Below are positions 9,803 through 18,808 of a stretch of DNA of 64,000 bases, in pieces. This stretch comes from G965198795 sp965198795 (GTDB lineage Bacteria > Pseudomonadota > Alphaproteobacteria > Rhodospirillales > Casp-alpha2), in assembly GCA_965198795.1 (NCBI GenBank), contig OZ240674.1:124001-188000 (forward strand), read 5' to 3'. The translations under genes were made by a program, and so were the position numbers. The notes below the pieces were generated by a model. That model had not been told where the DNA came from. It was given only the letters and a program-made list of their open reading frames with translations, and made no database searches. Each line of letters opens with the position of its first letter. Within the stretch, counting starts at the first letter, position 1.

Positions 9803-9923
9803 CCGGGCAAGCGCCGCGCCGGCGCGGCGTCCGTCCCAGAACGGCCCGGACTCCGGCGCGTCAGCCGCCTGGGCGGTTTGTGTGGTTTCAGCGAACAGCG
9901 GTTTGACTATCCTGAAGCTCTCG

Positions 9924-11039
9924 TTAAACCCGCATGGGCATCAGCACGAACAGCGCGCTTTGATCATCGGACTCCCGAAGCACCGTCGGCGACGCGGCGT
10001 CGGCCATGGAGAGTTCGGTCATGTCACCTTCGATTTGACGGGTAATGTCCATGAGATAAGCGGAATTGAAGCCGATCTCCAAGCTGTCGCCGGCGTAATC
10101 CACCTCGAGTTCCTCTTCCGCCAGGCCGTGTTCCGGGCTGGAGGCCGACAACTTCAACGATCCGTTGGACAAGGTCATCTTCACGGCGCGGGATTTCTCG
10201 CTGGAAATGGCCGAAACCCGGTCCACCGCATCGGTCAGAAGCTTGCGGTCCACAGAAAGCTTCTTATCGTTGCCCGCCGGAATAACCCGCTCGTAATCGG
10301 GAAAGGTCCCGTCGATCAGCTTCGAGGTCATGACAACGCCGTCAACCGAGAACCTTACCTTGGTCTCGGACAGACCTACATAGACTTCCCCGGCCGACTC
10401 ATCAATTATCTTGCGCAGTTCGGCGACCGCCTTGCGCGGCACGATGACGCCCGGAATGTCCTCCGCGCCCTTGGGCAGGGGCGCTTCGGCGGACGCCAGC
10501 CGGTGGCCGTCGGTCGCGACCGCGCGCAGAACGCGGACGCCCTCGCGTTCCGCCACATGGACGTAAACACCGTTCAGGTAATAGCGGGTCTCTTCCGTCG
10601 AGATCGCGAACCGCGTCCGGTCGATCAGCGTCTTCAGATCATGGACCGGCAGCGGGAACTGATGGGGCAACTCGCCGGCGCCCAGCACAGGGAAATCCTC
10701 CGTCGGCAGGCAAGACAGCCGGAACACGGACCGGCCGGCGCGCAAGATCATCTGATTATCCGTCCCGGTTTCAATCTCCACCTGGGCGCCGTCGGGTAAT
10801 TTCCGCACGATTTCATAAAGCGTGTGAGCGGGCGCCGTCGTCGCGCCGGCTTGATCGACGGCGGCGGAGACCGTCTCGACGATATCCAGATCCATGTCCG
10901 TCGCGTTGAGCCCCAACTGGGCGTCCCCGGCCTCGATCTTGACGTTGGACAGGATCGGAATGGTGTTGCGCCGCTCGACGACACTTTGGACATGTCCGAG
11001 AGATTTCAAAAGCGCGGCCCGTTCAATGGTGATTTTCAT
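9924..11039 (-). CDS. dnaN: DNA polymerase III sliding clamp (beta subunit)
   Basis: The ring-shaped clamp tethers polymerase III to DNA. The 371-residue protein begins MKITIERAALLKSLGHVQ and shows the three repeated clamp domains, with landmarks IPILSNVKIEA, GDFP-like EDFPVLG, RYYLNGVYVHV, ATDGHRL and the C-terminal PTVLRESDDQSALFVLMPMRV. The C-terminus ends with the usual MPMRV. It lies between dnaA (250 bp upstream) and recF. Confidence 0.98.
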   Translation of the reverse strand: MKITIERAALLKSLGHVQSVVERRNTIPILSNVKIEAGDAQLGLNATDMDLDIVETVSAAVDQAGATTAPAHTLYEIVRKLPDGAQVEIETGTDNQMILRAGRSVFRLSCLPTEDFPVLGAGELPHQFPLPVHDLKTLIDRTRFAISTEETRYYLNGVYVHVAEREGVRVLRAVATDGHRLASAEAPLPKGAEDIPGVIVPRKAVAELRKIIDESAGEVYVGLSETKVRFSVDGVVMTSKLIDGTFPDYERVIPAGNDKKLSVDRKLLTDAVDRVSAISSEKSRAVKMTLSNGSLKLSASSPEHGLAEEELEVDYAGDSLEIGFNSAYLMDITRQIEGDMTELSMADAASPTVLRESDDQSALFVLMPMRV

Positions 11040-11289
11040 GGCAGTCCACTTTGATGGTCATGATCGTACCGGAGTTCGCGGCGACGAACTTCCGGGCGCG
11101 CCGCGCCCTCCAGATCGCCGCAGTCCGGAGTCGGACGAAGAGGCCCGCGAGCGAAACCCGGGACGCCTTCAAAAGAGAATTGCCAGTATAGCAGAGGTTC
11201 GGACAGCCCGAAGCTTTTTCATCCAAAAAAGGCCGCAAAAAACACAATATTTTGTGGTTCACTATGGGAAGAGGCCCCGAAACCAGGGA

Positions 11290-12873
11290 TTAGCCCTCCA
11301 GCATCCGCCGCAGCAACTCAACATCTTCGTTGAAGCTCGAATCCTGTTCGCGCAACTCGTCCACTTTACGCACGGCGTGCATGACCGTCGTGTGATCGCG
11401 GCCGCCAAACTTCCGGCCGATTTCCGGCAGTGACCGCGACGTCAACTGTTTGGCCAGATACATGGCGACCTGACGCGGCCTGGCGACGGAACGCGCCCGG
11501 CGCGCCGAGGACATTTCCGCCAATTTGATGTTGAAATGCGACGCGACGCGCTTTTGGATTTCCTCAATGGTGACACGCCGGTCATTGGCCCGCAACAGGT
11601 CGTGCAGCACGTCTTGAGCGGTTTCGAGGGTAATCTCGCGGCCCACCAACTGGGCGTGGGCGACAACGCGGTTCAGCGCGCCTTCCAGTTCGCGGACGTT
11701 CGCGCTGATCTTGTGGGCCAGGAACTCAATCACTTTGGGCGGCACGGCCGCGCCCATCTGTTCGGCCTTGGCCTGCAAAATGCCGACGCGCAACTCGTAA
11801 GTCGTCGCATGAATATCAGCCACGAGGCCGCAATTGAGACGTGAAATCAAACGCTCCTCCATGCCTTCCAGGTCGGACGGCGACTTATCCGCCGAGATGA
11901 CGATCTGACGGCCCTGATCGACCAGGGAATTGAAGGTGTGGAAGAATTCCTCCTGCGTGGAGTCCTTGCCCGAAATAAACTGAACGTCATCAATCATCAG
12001 CACATCGACCGAGCGGAACTGCTCCTTGAAATCCACCGTGTTCTGTTCCCGGAGAGCGCGAATGAAGCGATACATGAACTTCTCGGCCGAGAGATAAATC
12101 ACGTTCTTGTCCGACCGGGTCTGGCGGAGCCGCCAGGCGATGGCGTGCATCAAGTGGGTCTTGCCAAGACCCACGCCGCCGTAAAGAAACAGGGGGTTGA
12201 ACGGCGCCGCGTCGGCCTCGGCCACCCGGCTGGCGGCGGCGTGGGCGAACTCATTGGGCTTGCCGACGACGAACTTCTCGAAGGTGAACCGGGCGTCAAG
12301 GGGCGCGCCGATGTCATCCGCCGTGCGCAACATGCCGGCGCCTTGGCGGCCATGGGTTTTCGCGTCATTCGGCGGTTTGGCGGCGGCCCCGCCGGGTTCG
12401 GCGCGCGGCGCCGCGGCGACTTCCGAGTGGACCAGAATATCAACGCCATCGACAGGCGAACTTGCTCTCGCCGCGCCATCCGAAGACCACAGATCGGCCA
12501 GCCGGTCGGCGTAATGGGCGACGACCCAGTCACGCATGAAGCGGGTCGGCACGGCAATCCTCAAGCGGCCGTCCCGAGGGCCCATGACGCGCATGGGCTT
12601 GATCCAGCTTTGGAACGCCGCCTCGCCGATTTCCTCGCGCAGCGTCTCGCACACGCTTGCCCACCGGCCCGCCGCGTCCGGCCCCCGATCCTGATCATTC
12701 AACACAACGTCTTCACCACACAACACCCCCCGGTCACCCTTGTTCTGCGCACCGCCCTTGTTCTGTGCGCCGTCACTCCGGATGCCGGCCGGAGCCGCCG
12801 CGCGGATTTTCTCCGCAGATTTTTCCCGGCCCAAGACCCCGCCCGGACCAAATCCATCCATAGCCGCCGTCAC
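11290..12873 (-). CDS. dnaA: Chromosomal replication initiator DnaA
   Basis: DnaA binds DnaA boxes at oriC and melts the origin. Domain I is recognisable at WASVCETLREEIGEAAFQSWIKPM. After a variable linker comes the AAA+ core, with Walker A GGVGLGKTHLM near residue 230, Walker B VLMIDDVQF and sensor I. The C-terminal helix-turn-helix carries the DnaA signature GGRDHTTVMHAV. The 527-residue length assumes the first ATG. The first ~55 residues precede any family similarity and contain a repeated AQNKG, so a GTG start shortly before LNDQDRGPD is plausible. It lies 570 bp from rpsT. Confidence 0.97.
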   Translation of the reverse strand: MTAAMDGFGPGGVLGREKSAEKIRAAAPAGIRSDGAQNKGGAQNKGDRGVLCGEDVVLNDQDRGPDAAGRWASVCETLREEIGEAAFQSWIKPMRVMGPRDGRLRIAVPTRFMRDWVVAHYADRLADLWSSDGAARASSPVDGVDILVHSEVAAAPRAEPGGAAAKPPNDAKTHGRQGAGMLRTADDIGAPLDARFTFEKFVVGKPNEFAHAAASRVAEADAAPFNPLFLYGGVGLGKTHLMHAIAWRLRQTRSDKNVIYLSAEKFMYRFIRALREQNTVDFKEQFRSVDVLMIDDVQFISGKDSTQEEFFHTFNSLVDQGRQIVISADKSPSDLEGMEERLISRLNCGLVADIHATTYELRVGILQAKAEQMGAAVPPKVIEFLAHKISANVRELEGALNRVVAHAQLVGREITLETAQDVLHDLLRANDRRVTIEEIQKRVASHFNIKLAEMSSARRARSVARPRQVAMYLAKQLTSRSLPEIGRKFGGRDHTTVMHAVRKVDELREQDSSFNEDVELLRRMLEG

Positions 12874-13386
12874 GCACCGGCCAGCGGCCTGAAAACCTCA
12901 ACTCAGCGTCACGCGTTCCCCCGAACTCACGCCAGCGGACCGACCGCCCCGACCTGTTTTCGATCATTCGGCGAGCTCACGATGAACCGCCGAACGACTC
13001 TCGCCAAGAAACAATTCGCCACTTCATTCTAAACAGCGCAAAGTACAAAATTCAACCAAAAATCGCACCTTGCATGACGAAAACAGGCGTCTGTCAAGCA
13101 GAGAACGGTTACTTACTTACATATTACTGTCCGCCGCGCGCACTGGACTATCCAGGGACGCAATATCACAGACAAAGGCGCGTTTTAAGTCGACTTAAGT
13201 TTTGTCCCGCGTGGACAAAAACACCCAGCCAACTAGCGGGTCGGACTATACGGACCCGGCCCGGGACTCGCAACAAGACGAAAGGGGAACATGATAAAAA
13301 AATGCAAAAAAGTTATCTTGACTCTCATGAACATTTTTAGGCTCAAGAGCTTAGCGCAAGCCCATTCAAATCGTGCGCCGCGGCGG
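12874..13386. other. AT-richer intergenic region upstream of dnaA
   Basis: There is no supported gene. The stretch is noticeably richer in A/T than its surroundings around 13020-13120 and 13290-13345, and presumably holds the dnaA promoter. A perfect 14-bp palindrome, TTAAGTCGACTTAA, sits at 13185-13198. I found no clear cluster of TTATCCACA-type DnaA boxes by eye, so I do not call it oriC. Confidence 0.5.
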
Positions 13387-13414
13387 AAAAAAAACGCTGC
13401 GGACATGCCGCAGC
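13387..13414 (-). terminator. Rho-independent terminator of rpsT
   Basis: On the minus strand, GCTGCGG-CATGT-CCGCAGC (13396-13414) is followed by a run of eight T residues (poly-A at 13387-13394 on the plus strand). It starts 30 bp beyond the rpsT stop. This is a textbook strong terminator. Confidence 0.9.
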
Positions 13415-13443
13415 CTCTTTTCAAATTGGGGAAGAGAATAAAC

Positions 13444-13710
13444 TCAAGCGGCCATCGCTTTGACACGCTTGGACAAACGGGACAGCTTCCTGCCGACCGT
13501 ATTGGCGTGCATGACGCCGTTTCGCGCGCCACGATGCAGAAGCGGCTGCGCGTTCTTCAGGGCTTCCCTGGCGGCGTCTTGATCTCCCGACGCGATGGCT
13601 TCCTCGACCTTGCGGACGAAGGTGCGGATCTTGGAGACGCGAATGCGGTTCACCTGAGTGCGGCGGGCTGTCTGGCGAATGCGTTTCTTGGCGGAGGCGT
13701 GATTGGCCAT
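13444..13710 (-). CDS. rpsT: 30S ribosomal protein S20
   Basis: S20 is a small basic ribosomal protein that binds 16S rRNA. The 88-residue sequence starts MANHASAKKRIRQTARRTQVN, the family N-terminus, and ends with GRKLSRLSKRVKAMAA. It is rich in Lys, Arg and Ala, as expected. It has its own terminator and precedes dnaA on the same strand, an arrangement common in alphaproteobacteria. Confidence 0.97.
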   Translation of the reverse strand: MANHASAKKRIRQTARRTQVNRIRVSKIRTFVRKVEEAIASGDQDAAREALKNAQPLLHRGARNGVMHANTVGRKLSRLSKRVKAMAA

Positions 13711-13818
13711 CTGCGATTGCCCTCAAAGGTTTACAGGTCCTGAAAACGAAGGCGCGGTTATATCGGCGGCCTCAAGGGCCGTCAACCGAAAACCGCGCCG
13801 GAAAGGCGGCGGACCGGC

Positions 13819-14595
13819 TCAGCGGTTCTTGAACTGCGGCTGGCGCTTTTCGGCGAAAGCGGCCATGCCTTCCTTTTGATCCTCGGCGCCGAAGGTCGCG
13901 TGGAACATGCGGCGTTCGAACCTCACGCCTTCCGCCAAGGTGGTTTCAAACGCCCTGTTAACGGACTCTTTGGCCAGCATGACGACCGGGCGCGACATCC
14001 TCGCGATGGTTTCCGCCGTCTTCACCGCATCGTCCACCAGATCATCGGCGGCGACCACCCGGCTGACGAGCCCGGACCGCTCGGCCTCCTCCGCGTCCAT
14101 CATCCGGCCGGTCAAACACATTTCCATGGCTTTCGCCTTGCCGACCGCGCGGGTCAGACGCTGCGTGCCGCCCGCGCCCGGAATGGTGCCGATGGTTATT
14201 TCCGGCTGTCCGAACTTGGCCGTATCGGACGCGATAATGAAATCGCACATCATGGCGACTTCACACCCGCCGCCCAACGCATAACCGGAAACAGCGGCGA
14301 TGATCGGTTTCCGGCACGTGGTGACGCGCTCCCACCCCACCGTGATGAAGTCGGCGAGATAGGCGTCCATGAAGGACTGGTCCCTCATTTCCTTGATGTC
14401 CGCGCCGGCGGCGAAAGCCTTTTCCGAGCCGGTGACAACCACGGCCCCAATGGCGTCATCCGCCTCGTATGCGTCGAGCGCCCGGCCCAACTCGGCGATC
14501 AGCGCCTTATTCAAAGCATTCAGCGCTTTGGGCCGGTTGAGGGTGATCAGGCCAACGGCGCCGCGGGTTTCCGTCGTGATGTTTTCATAAGCCAT
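13819..14595 (-). CDS. Enoyl-CoA hydratase (crotonase family)
   Basis: This is likely the short-chain enoyl-CoA hydratase of beta-oxidation, hydrating trans-2-enoyl-CoA to 3-hydroxyacyl-CoA. The 258-residue protein has NRPKALNALN near the N-terminus and the oxyanion-hole segments AAGADIKEM and SGYALGGGCEVAMMCD. Both catalytic glutamates of true hydratases are present, one in GGGCEVA and one in GQPEITIGTIPGAGGTQRL. That favours hydratase activity over the many other crotonase reactions. It is monocistronic-looking, between rpsT and a small periplasmic protein gene. Confidence 0.92.
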   Translation of the reverse strand: MAYENITTETRGAVGLITLNRPKALNALNKALIAELGRALDAYEADDAIGAVVVTGSEKAFAAGADIKEMRDQSFMDAYLADFITVGWERVTTCRKPIIAAVSGYALGGGCEVAMMCDFIIASDTAKFGQPEITIGTIPGAGGTQRLTRAVGKAKAMEMCLTGRMMDAEEAERSGLVSRVVAADDLVDDAVKTAETIARMSRPVVMLAKESVNRAFETTLAEGVRFERRMFHATFGAEDQKEGMAAFAEKRQPQFKNR

Positions 14596-14648
14596 GGTTC
14601 CAAGACCTTTCCAAATGATCGGACATCTTCAGGATGAGGGGCTTCCGA

Positions 14649-15011
14649 TTACCGCGCGACGGGCCGAATACGGAACCAAACCATCAAGGGCGGGCCCGGC
14701 TGAAATTCGATCGTCAATCGCTCGGCGCCGCGCCGAAAGGCGTTATCGCCTTCCCCATTCCATCCCAACTGCGGCAGCGTTTGAAAATAGAACGCGCTGA
14801 CCGCCTGTTGACTCACGGAGGGCCCGGCTTGGGTTTTGACGTCGGCCAGACGCCCTCCCGTCGAGGAAAAGACCACGCTGTCGTCCAACAGTTCCGTCAG
14901 ACCCGTCATCAACGGCAAATCCTCAAGTTCCCGGGAAAACCCGGCGCTCCAGGCGGGCGACGCCGCCGCAGCAAGGCCGAAAAACAACAGAAGGCGGATG
15001 CGTGTTTTCAT
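14649..15011 (-). CDS. Small periplasmic protein of unknown function
   Basis: I do not recognise the family by name. Starting at the ATG at 15011 gives about 120 residues with a clear signal peptide: MKTRIRLLLFFGLAAAA, then a SPAWSA cleavage region. The mature part is about 95 residues, contains LGWNGEGDNAFRRGAERLTIEF, and ends in a basic MVWFRIRPVAR. It lies 16 bp downstream of mutM on the same strand, so the two are probably cotranscribed. The longer frame upstream of 15011 overlaps mutM and is not needed. Export is inferred from the leader only. Confidence 0.7.
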   Translation of the reverse strand: MKTRIRLLLFFGLAAAASPAWSAGFSRELEDLPLMTGLTELLDDSVVFSSTGGRLADVKTQAGPSVSQQAVSAFYFQTLPQLGWNGEGDNAFRRGAERLTIEFQPGPPLMVWFRIRPVAR

Positions 15012-15027
15012 CGGCGGGTTTGATACC

Positions 15028-15867
15028 TCAACGCTGGCGCTTTGGACAGTAGAAAGTCGAGCGATTGGATTGCACAATTCGCCGCACCCCCGCGTCACAC
15101 TCACAGCCGGGGCAGGGCTCGCCCGCGCGGCCATAGACTCGCCAGCTATGCTGAAAATAGCCCAGATCACCGCCGGGTTGGCGATGATCGCGCAACGACG
15201 ACCCCCCTGCCTCGATCGCCGCAGCCAGCACTTCCTTCACCGCCGCAGCCAGTTTCCCGGCCCGCCCGCCCTGGACCGTATAGGCCTGGCGCCTTGGCGA
15301 GACGCCCGCCATATGAAGCGCCTCGCAGGCGTAGATATTACCCACACCCGACACGACGGCCTGATCCAGGAGCGCCGCCTTGATGGTCGTCTTCCTGCCC
15401 CTGAGCGCCTTGGCCAGCGCGGCGCCGTTGAATTCGTCGGCGAGGGGTTCCGGGCCCAGTTTTTCGATCATCGGGTGACGGGCGAGTTTCGCCTCCGTCG
15501 TCAGCAGCATAAAGCCGAACCGGCGCGGATCGTTGAACCGGGCCTCCGTTCCGCCATCGGCGGTGAAGACGACATGGTCGTGCTTGCCGAGGGGCGTCCT
15601 GGACGCCTCGTCCGCAGGCAACAGACGGAATCGGCCGGACATGCCTAAATGGCCGATCAGAACGTCGCCGGTCTCAATCCGGAACAACAGATATTTCGCC
15701 CGCCGGCCGATGGCCGTCACCACCTTGCCCGTCAGACGTTGGCCCATGTCGGGCGGCAACGGAAACCGCAGATCCGGCCGTATCACCCGAACGCGTTCAA
15801 GCCTAACGCCTTGCAGCGCGGGAATCAGGCCGCGGCGGACCGTTTCAACCTCGGGCAATTCGGGCAT
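15028..15867 (-). CDS. mutM: Formamidopyrimidine-DNA glycosylase (Fpg/MutM)
   Basis: This base-excision repair enzyme removes 8-oxoguanine and formamidopyrimidines and cuts the abasic site. The mature N-terminus MPELPEVETVRRG supplies the catalytic Pro and Glu once Met is removed. That fixes the start at 15867 although the frame is open further upstream. The helix-two-turn-helix region and the invariant GVGNIYACEAL are present. The C-terminal zinc finger is intact (CPGCECDAGVRRIVQSNR then FYCPKRQR, four cysteines). About 279 residues. It reads toward a small periplasmic protein gene and diverges from ubiE. Confidence 0.97.
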   Translation of the reverse strand: MPELPEVETVRRGLIPALQGVRLERVRVIRPDLRFPLPPDMGQRLTGKVVTAIGRRAKYLLFRIETGDVLIGHLGMSGRFRLLPADEASRTPLGKHDHVVFTADGGTEARFNDPRRFGFMLLTTEAKLARHPMIEKLGPEPLADEFNGAALAKALRGRKTTIKAALLDQAVVSGVGNIYACEALHMAGVSPRRQAYTVQGGRAGKLAAAVKEVLAAAIEAGGSSLRDHRQPGGDLGYFQHSWRVYGRAGEPCPGCECDAGVRRIVQSNRSTFYCPKRQR

Positions 15868-16295
15868 GGAGCGGATATCCTGAGTCCGGGACGGGAAAGG
15901 AGCGTGACATGCGGTTAACTGGTAGCGGGCGCGGCGTCCCTCCGCAACCGGTCCGCAAGGATGTTTTTCTCCAAATCCCCTGCGGCCGGGCGGAGCACGG
16001 CCGGCGGACACGCCTCATCCGGCGGCGGCGCGTCATTCCCGCGCCTCCGCTCCGTCATTCCCGCGAAGGCCGGAATCCAGCCAGGCGGCCCGCCTTCCAA
16101 CCTGGCCGTGCGCGGCGAGGGGCGGTCTGGACCCCCGCCTTCGCCGGGGTGACAAAATAATAACGCGGGGCATGAACACACTTAATGTCATAACGCTCTC
16201 AATGATCGTATGATCACCCGGACGCCGCTCGACAACCGGGACGGCCTCAGCCATATCAGGGGGCTTTTTGTTGATCGCCTTAAGGTCTTGCCGCC
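15868..16295. repeat. mutM-ubiE divergent spacer with palindromic repeats
   Basis: No gene is supported. Two tandem copies starting CGTCATTCCCGC (16031 and 16053) face an inverted copy at 16126-16153 (TCTGG...GGGGTGAC), so the block could fold into a long hairpin. These belong to the same family as the repeats at 5883-6124 and 59222-59305. Promoters for mutM and ubiE must also lie in this spacer. Confidence 0.6.
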
Positions 16296-17060
16296 ATGAC
16301 GGAAAATAACGCCCCGCCCGCATCCGGCCCGGTCACGCACTTCGGCTTTCGCGACGTGCCGGCGGACGAGAAGGCGGGTCTGGTGCGCGGCGTTTTCGAC
16401 AGCGTGGCGCCGCGCTATGACCTGATGAACGATTTAATGAGCGCCGGCGTCCACCGTCTGTGGAAGTCGTCCATGATGGATTGGCTGCGTCCGTCCGCTT
16501 CCATGAAACTGCTGGATCTCGGCGGCGGCACGGGGGACGTCGCGTTCAAGTATCTGGAGCGCGGTGGCCGGGACGTCACGGTCTGCGACGCCAACGCGGA
16601 AATGCTGCGGGTGGGCCGGCGGCGCTCCGTGGACCGGGGGTTTCTGAACGGCGTCGAATGGGTGACGGGCGACGCCGAAACCCTGCCCTTTCCCGATAAT
16701 CAATTCGACGCGCTAACCATCGCCTTTTGCATCCGGAACGTCACCCGCGCCGATCTGGCCTTGCGGGAAGCCCGGCGGGTGCTGAAACCCGGCGGACGGT
16801 TCCTGTGCCTGGAGTTTTCCAAGGTCGTCACGCCCGTCTTGGCCGCGCTTTACGAGAAATACGCGTTCACCGTCCTGCCCGCGCTGGGCGGCGCGGTGGC
16901 GGGGGACAGGGAATCCTACCGGTATCTGGCCGAGAGCATCGCCAAATTCCCGGACCAGAAGGCTTTCGCCGCCATGATCGCGGACGCGGGCTTCGCCCAG
17001 GTTCAGGCGCGCAATCTGTCGGGCGGCGTCGCCGCGCTGCACTCCGCCTGGCGGATTTAA
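16296..17060 (+). CDS. ubiE: Ubiquinone/menaquinone biosynthesis C-methyltransferase UbiE
   Basis: UbiE is a SAM-dependent methylase acting on 2-polyprenyl-6-methoxy-1,4-benzoquinol in ubiquinone synthesis, and on demethylmenaquinone where present. The 254-residue sequence has the family motif YDLMNDLMSAGVHRLWK, SAM motif I LDLGGGTGDVAF, GDAETLPFPDN, FCIRNVTR and EFSKVVTPVL. The length is typical. It is followed 12 bp later by ubiB in the same direction, so the two form a quinone operon. Confidence 0.96.
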   Translation: MTENNAPPASGPVTHFGFRDVPADEKAGLVRGVFDSVAPRYDLMNDLMSAGVHRLWKSSMMDWLRPSASMKLLDLGGGTGDVAFKYLERGGRDVTVCDANAEMLRVGRRRSVDRGFLNGVEWVTGDAETLPFPDNQFDALTIAFCIRNVTRADLALREARRVLKPGGRFLCLEFSKVVTPVLAALYEKYAFTVLPALGGAVAGDRESYRYLAESIAKFPDQKAFAAMIADAGFAQVQARNLSGGVAALHSAWRI

Positions 17061-17072
17061 GGGGATAAATCC

Positions 17073-18614
17073 TTGAGGGCCAATCTTCAAAACCTGTTCC
17101 GGTTGCTCCGGATCGCGCGCATTCTGGCGCGCCATGACGCTCTGGCGCCCTTGGAGCAGGCGGAAGTCGCGCCCTTCGTCGTCTCTCTCGCCCGTCTCGT
17201 ATCCCGCCGGCGGTCTCCGGGACGGCCCGGCGAGAAATTGGCGCGCGCCCTGACCGAGGCCGGACCCAGCTTCATCAAACTGGGCCAGGCGCTCTCGACC
17301 CGCGCGGACTTAGTGGGCGAGGAAGTCGCCGGTGATCTGGCTCTGCTGCAAGACGATCTGAAACCGTTTTCCAGCGCGCAAGCCAGGGCCGCCATCGAAG
17401 AGGAGTTCGGCAAGCCGCTCACGGCGTTGTTTTCCGGATTCAACGAGGTCCCCGTCGCCGCCGCCTCCATCGCCCAAGTGCATTTCGCCACCACAACGGA
17501 TGGCCGGGACGTGGCGGTGAAGATTTTGCGGCCCGGCGTCGAAAAAGCCTTCGCCGCCGATCTGGGACTGTTCCGGTGGGGCGCGGATCTGGTTGAGCGC
17601 GCCCAACCCTCTTTTCGCCGCCTGAAACCCCTGGAAACCGTGGAGACCATCGCCGCTGCGGTCGAGCTGGAAATGGACTTGCGGTTCGAGGCGGCGGCCG
17701 GAGCCGAAATGGCCGAGAACTTCCAGGGCGACGACAGCTTTCACGTCCCCGCCGTCGATTGGTCGCGCACCGGAAAACGCGTGATGACCACGGAACGCAT
17801 CGACGGCGTTCCCATCAATGACGTAGACGCCTTGATCGCCGCCGGTCATGACGCCAAGGCCGTCGTCACCAATGCGGCCCGCACCTTTTTCAACCAGGTC
17901 TTCCGGGACGGCTTTTTTCACGCGGACCTGCACCCCGGCAATTTGTTCGTCCTGAAAACGGGCGCCGTCGCCGCCGTCGATTTCGGTATTGTCGGACGCA
18001 TCGATTATCAGACCCGAAGAACCCTGGGCGAGATGCTGCTGGCGTTCCTGAACCGGGATTACCGGCGGGCGGCCGAGGTGCACTTCGAAGCGGGCTGGGT
18101 GCCACGCGCCAAGTCCGTGGACGCCTTCACCCAGGCCTGCCGGTCCATCGCGGAACCTATCTTGGACAAACCGCAGAACGAGATATCCATCGGCCGGCTG
18201 CTGGGGCAACTGTTCCAGATAACGGACCAATTCGACATGGAGGCCCAACCGCAGTTGCTGCTTTTGCAAAAAACCATGCTGACCGCAGAGGGCGTGGGCC
18301 GGGCGATCTATCCGGACGTGAACATGTGGGTGCTGGCCCGGCCGTTGGTGGAAGACTGGATGCGCGAAAATCTCGGTCCCGAAGCGAAAATCCGAAACGC
18401 CGTTTTGAACGTCGTTGACTCATTCGAACGCCTGCCGCGGGTGCTGAACAGCCTGGAGGAAAGTTCGGAACGCCTGGCGAATGGGAAGATTGAATTGTCA
18501 CCCGAAACCATGCGGCGTCTGTCCGGCGGCGACAAGGGCCAGGCGCATATCACCGCGCTTTGGATCGCCACCATGATCCTGAGCGTTTTGATCGCCGTCA
18601 CCTTGCTCGGCTAG
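17073..18614 (+). CDS. ubiB: UbiB, atypical kinase/ATPase for ubiquinone biosynthesis
   Basis: UbiB is an ABC1/ADCK-family membrane-associated ATPase needed for ubiquinone production. The 513-residue protein opens at a TTG (17073) preceded by AAGGGG. It shows the KxGQ motif FIKLGQALSTRADL, the Ala-rich loop AAASIAQVHFA, VAVKILRPGV, DLHPGN in the catalytic loop and AVDFGIVG. Two hydrophobic C-terminal helices are suggested by the last ~30 residues (ALWIATMILSVLIAVTLL). Its stop lies 20 bp before the left boundary repeat of the accessory island. The terminator expected after a quinone operon is not seen. Confidence 0.96.
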   Translation: MRANLQNLFRLLRIARILARHDALAPLEQAEVAPFVVSLARLVSRRRSPGRPGEKLARALTEAGPSFIKLGQALSTRADLVGEEVAGDLALLQDDLKPFSSAQARAAIEEEFGKPLTALFSGFNEVPVAAASIAQVHFATTTDGRDVAVKILRPGVEKAFAADLGLFRWGADLVERAQPSFRRLKPLETVETIAAAVELEMDLRFEAAAGAEMAENFQGDDSFHVPAVDWSRTGKRVMTTERIDGVPINDVDALIAAGHDAKAVVTNAARTFFNQVFRDGFFHADLHPGNLFVLKTGAVAAVDFGIVGRIDYQTRRTLGEMLLAFLNRDYRRAAEVHFEAGWVPRAKSVDAFTQACRSIAEPILDKPQNEISIGRLLGQLFQITDQFDMEAQPQLLLLQKTMLTAEGVGRAIYPDVNMWVLARPLVEDWMRENLGPEAKIRNAVLNVVDSFERLPRVLNSLEESSERLANGKIELSPETMRRLSGGDKGQAHITALWIATMILSVLIAVTLLG

Positions 18615-18633
18615 GGCGTTATGACATTAGATC

Positions 18634-18653
18634 TAGGGGCTAAAGTATCTAAG
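18634..18653 (+). repeat. Left boundary inverted repeat of the island
   Basis: The sequence TAGGGGCTAAAGTATCTAAG matches the reverse complement of 39236-39255 at 19 of 20 bases. The right copy is the transposase-proximal end of an IS1595-like element; no transposase is attached to the left copy. The next bases here (AAGGTGTCTA, 18651-18660) share TAAGGTGT with 37679-37686, next to the other end of the right-hand IS. Confidence 0.75.
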
Positions 18654-18808
18654 GTGTCTAAAAAATTTTTGACTCCATATTGCGCGGTCCTACCACGCAA
18701 CGCCCTGTTTTGCAACCTTGATAAGGGGTGTGGGGATGGTGTCGCCGGGCGGTCAGTCTTAAGCCAAAAAAGGAAAGGCCGCGACGCTCGGACAAAGCGG
18801 TACGGCCC

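Noticed and set aside
12874..13443. The dnaA-rpsT spacer as oriC
   Set aside because: It is AT-rich but I could not find a cluster of DnaA boxes by eye, and in many alphaproteobacteria oriC lies elsewhere (for example near hemE).
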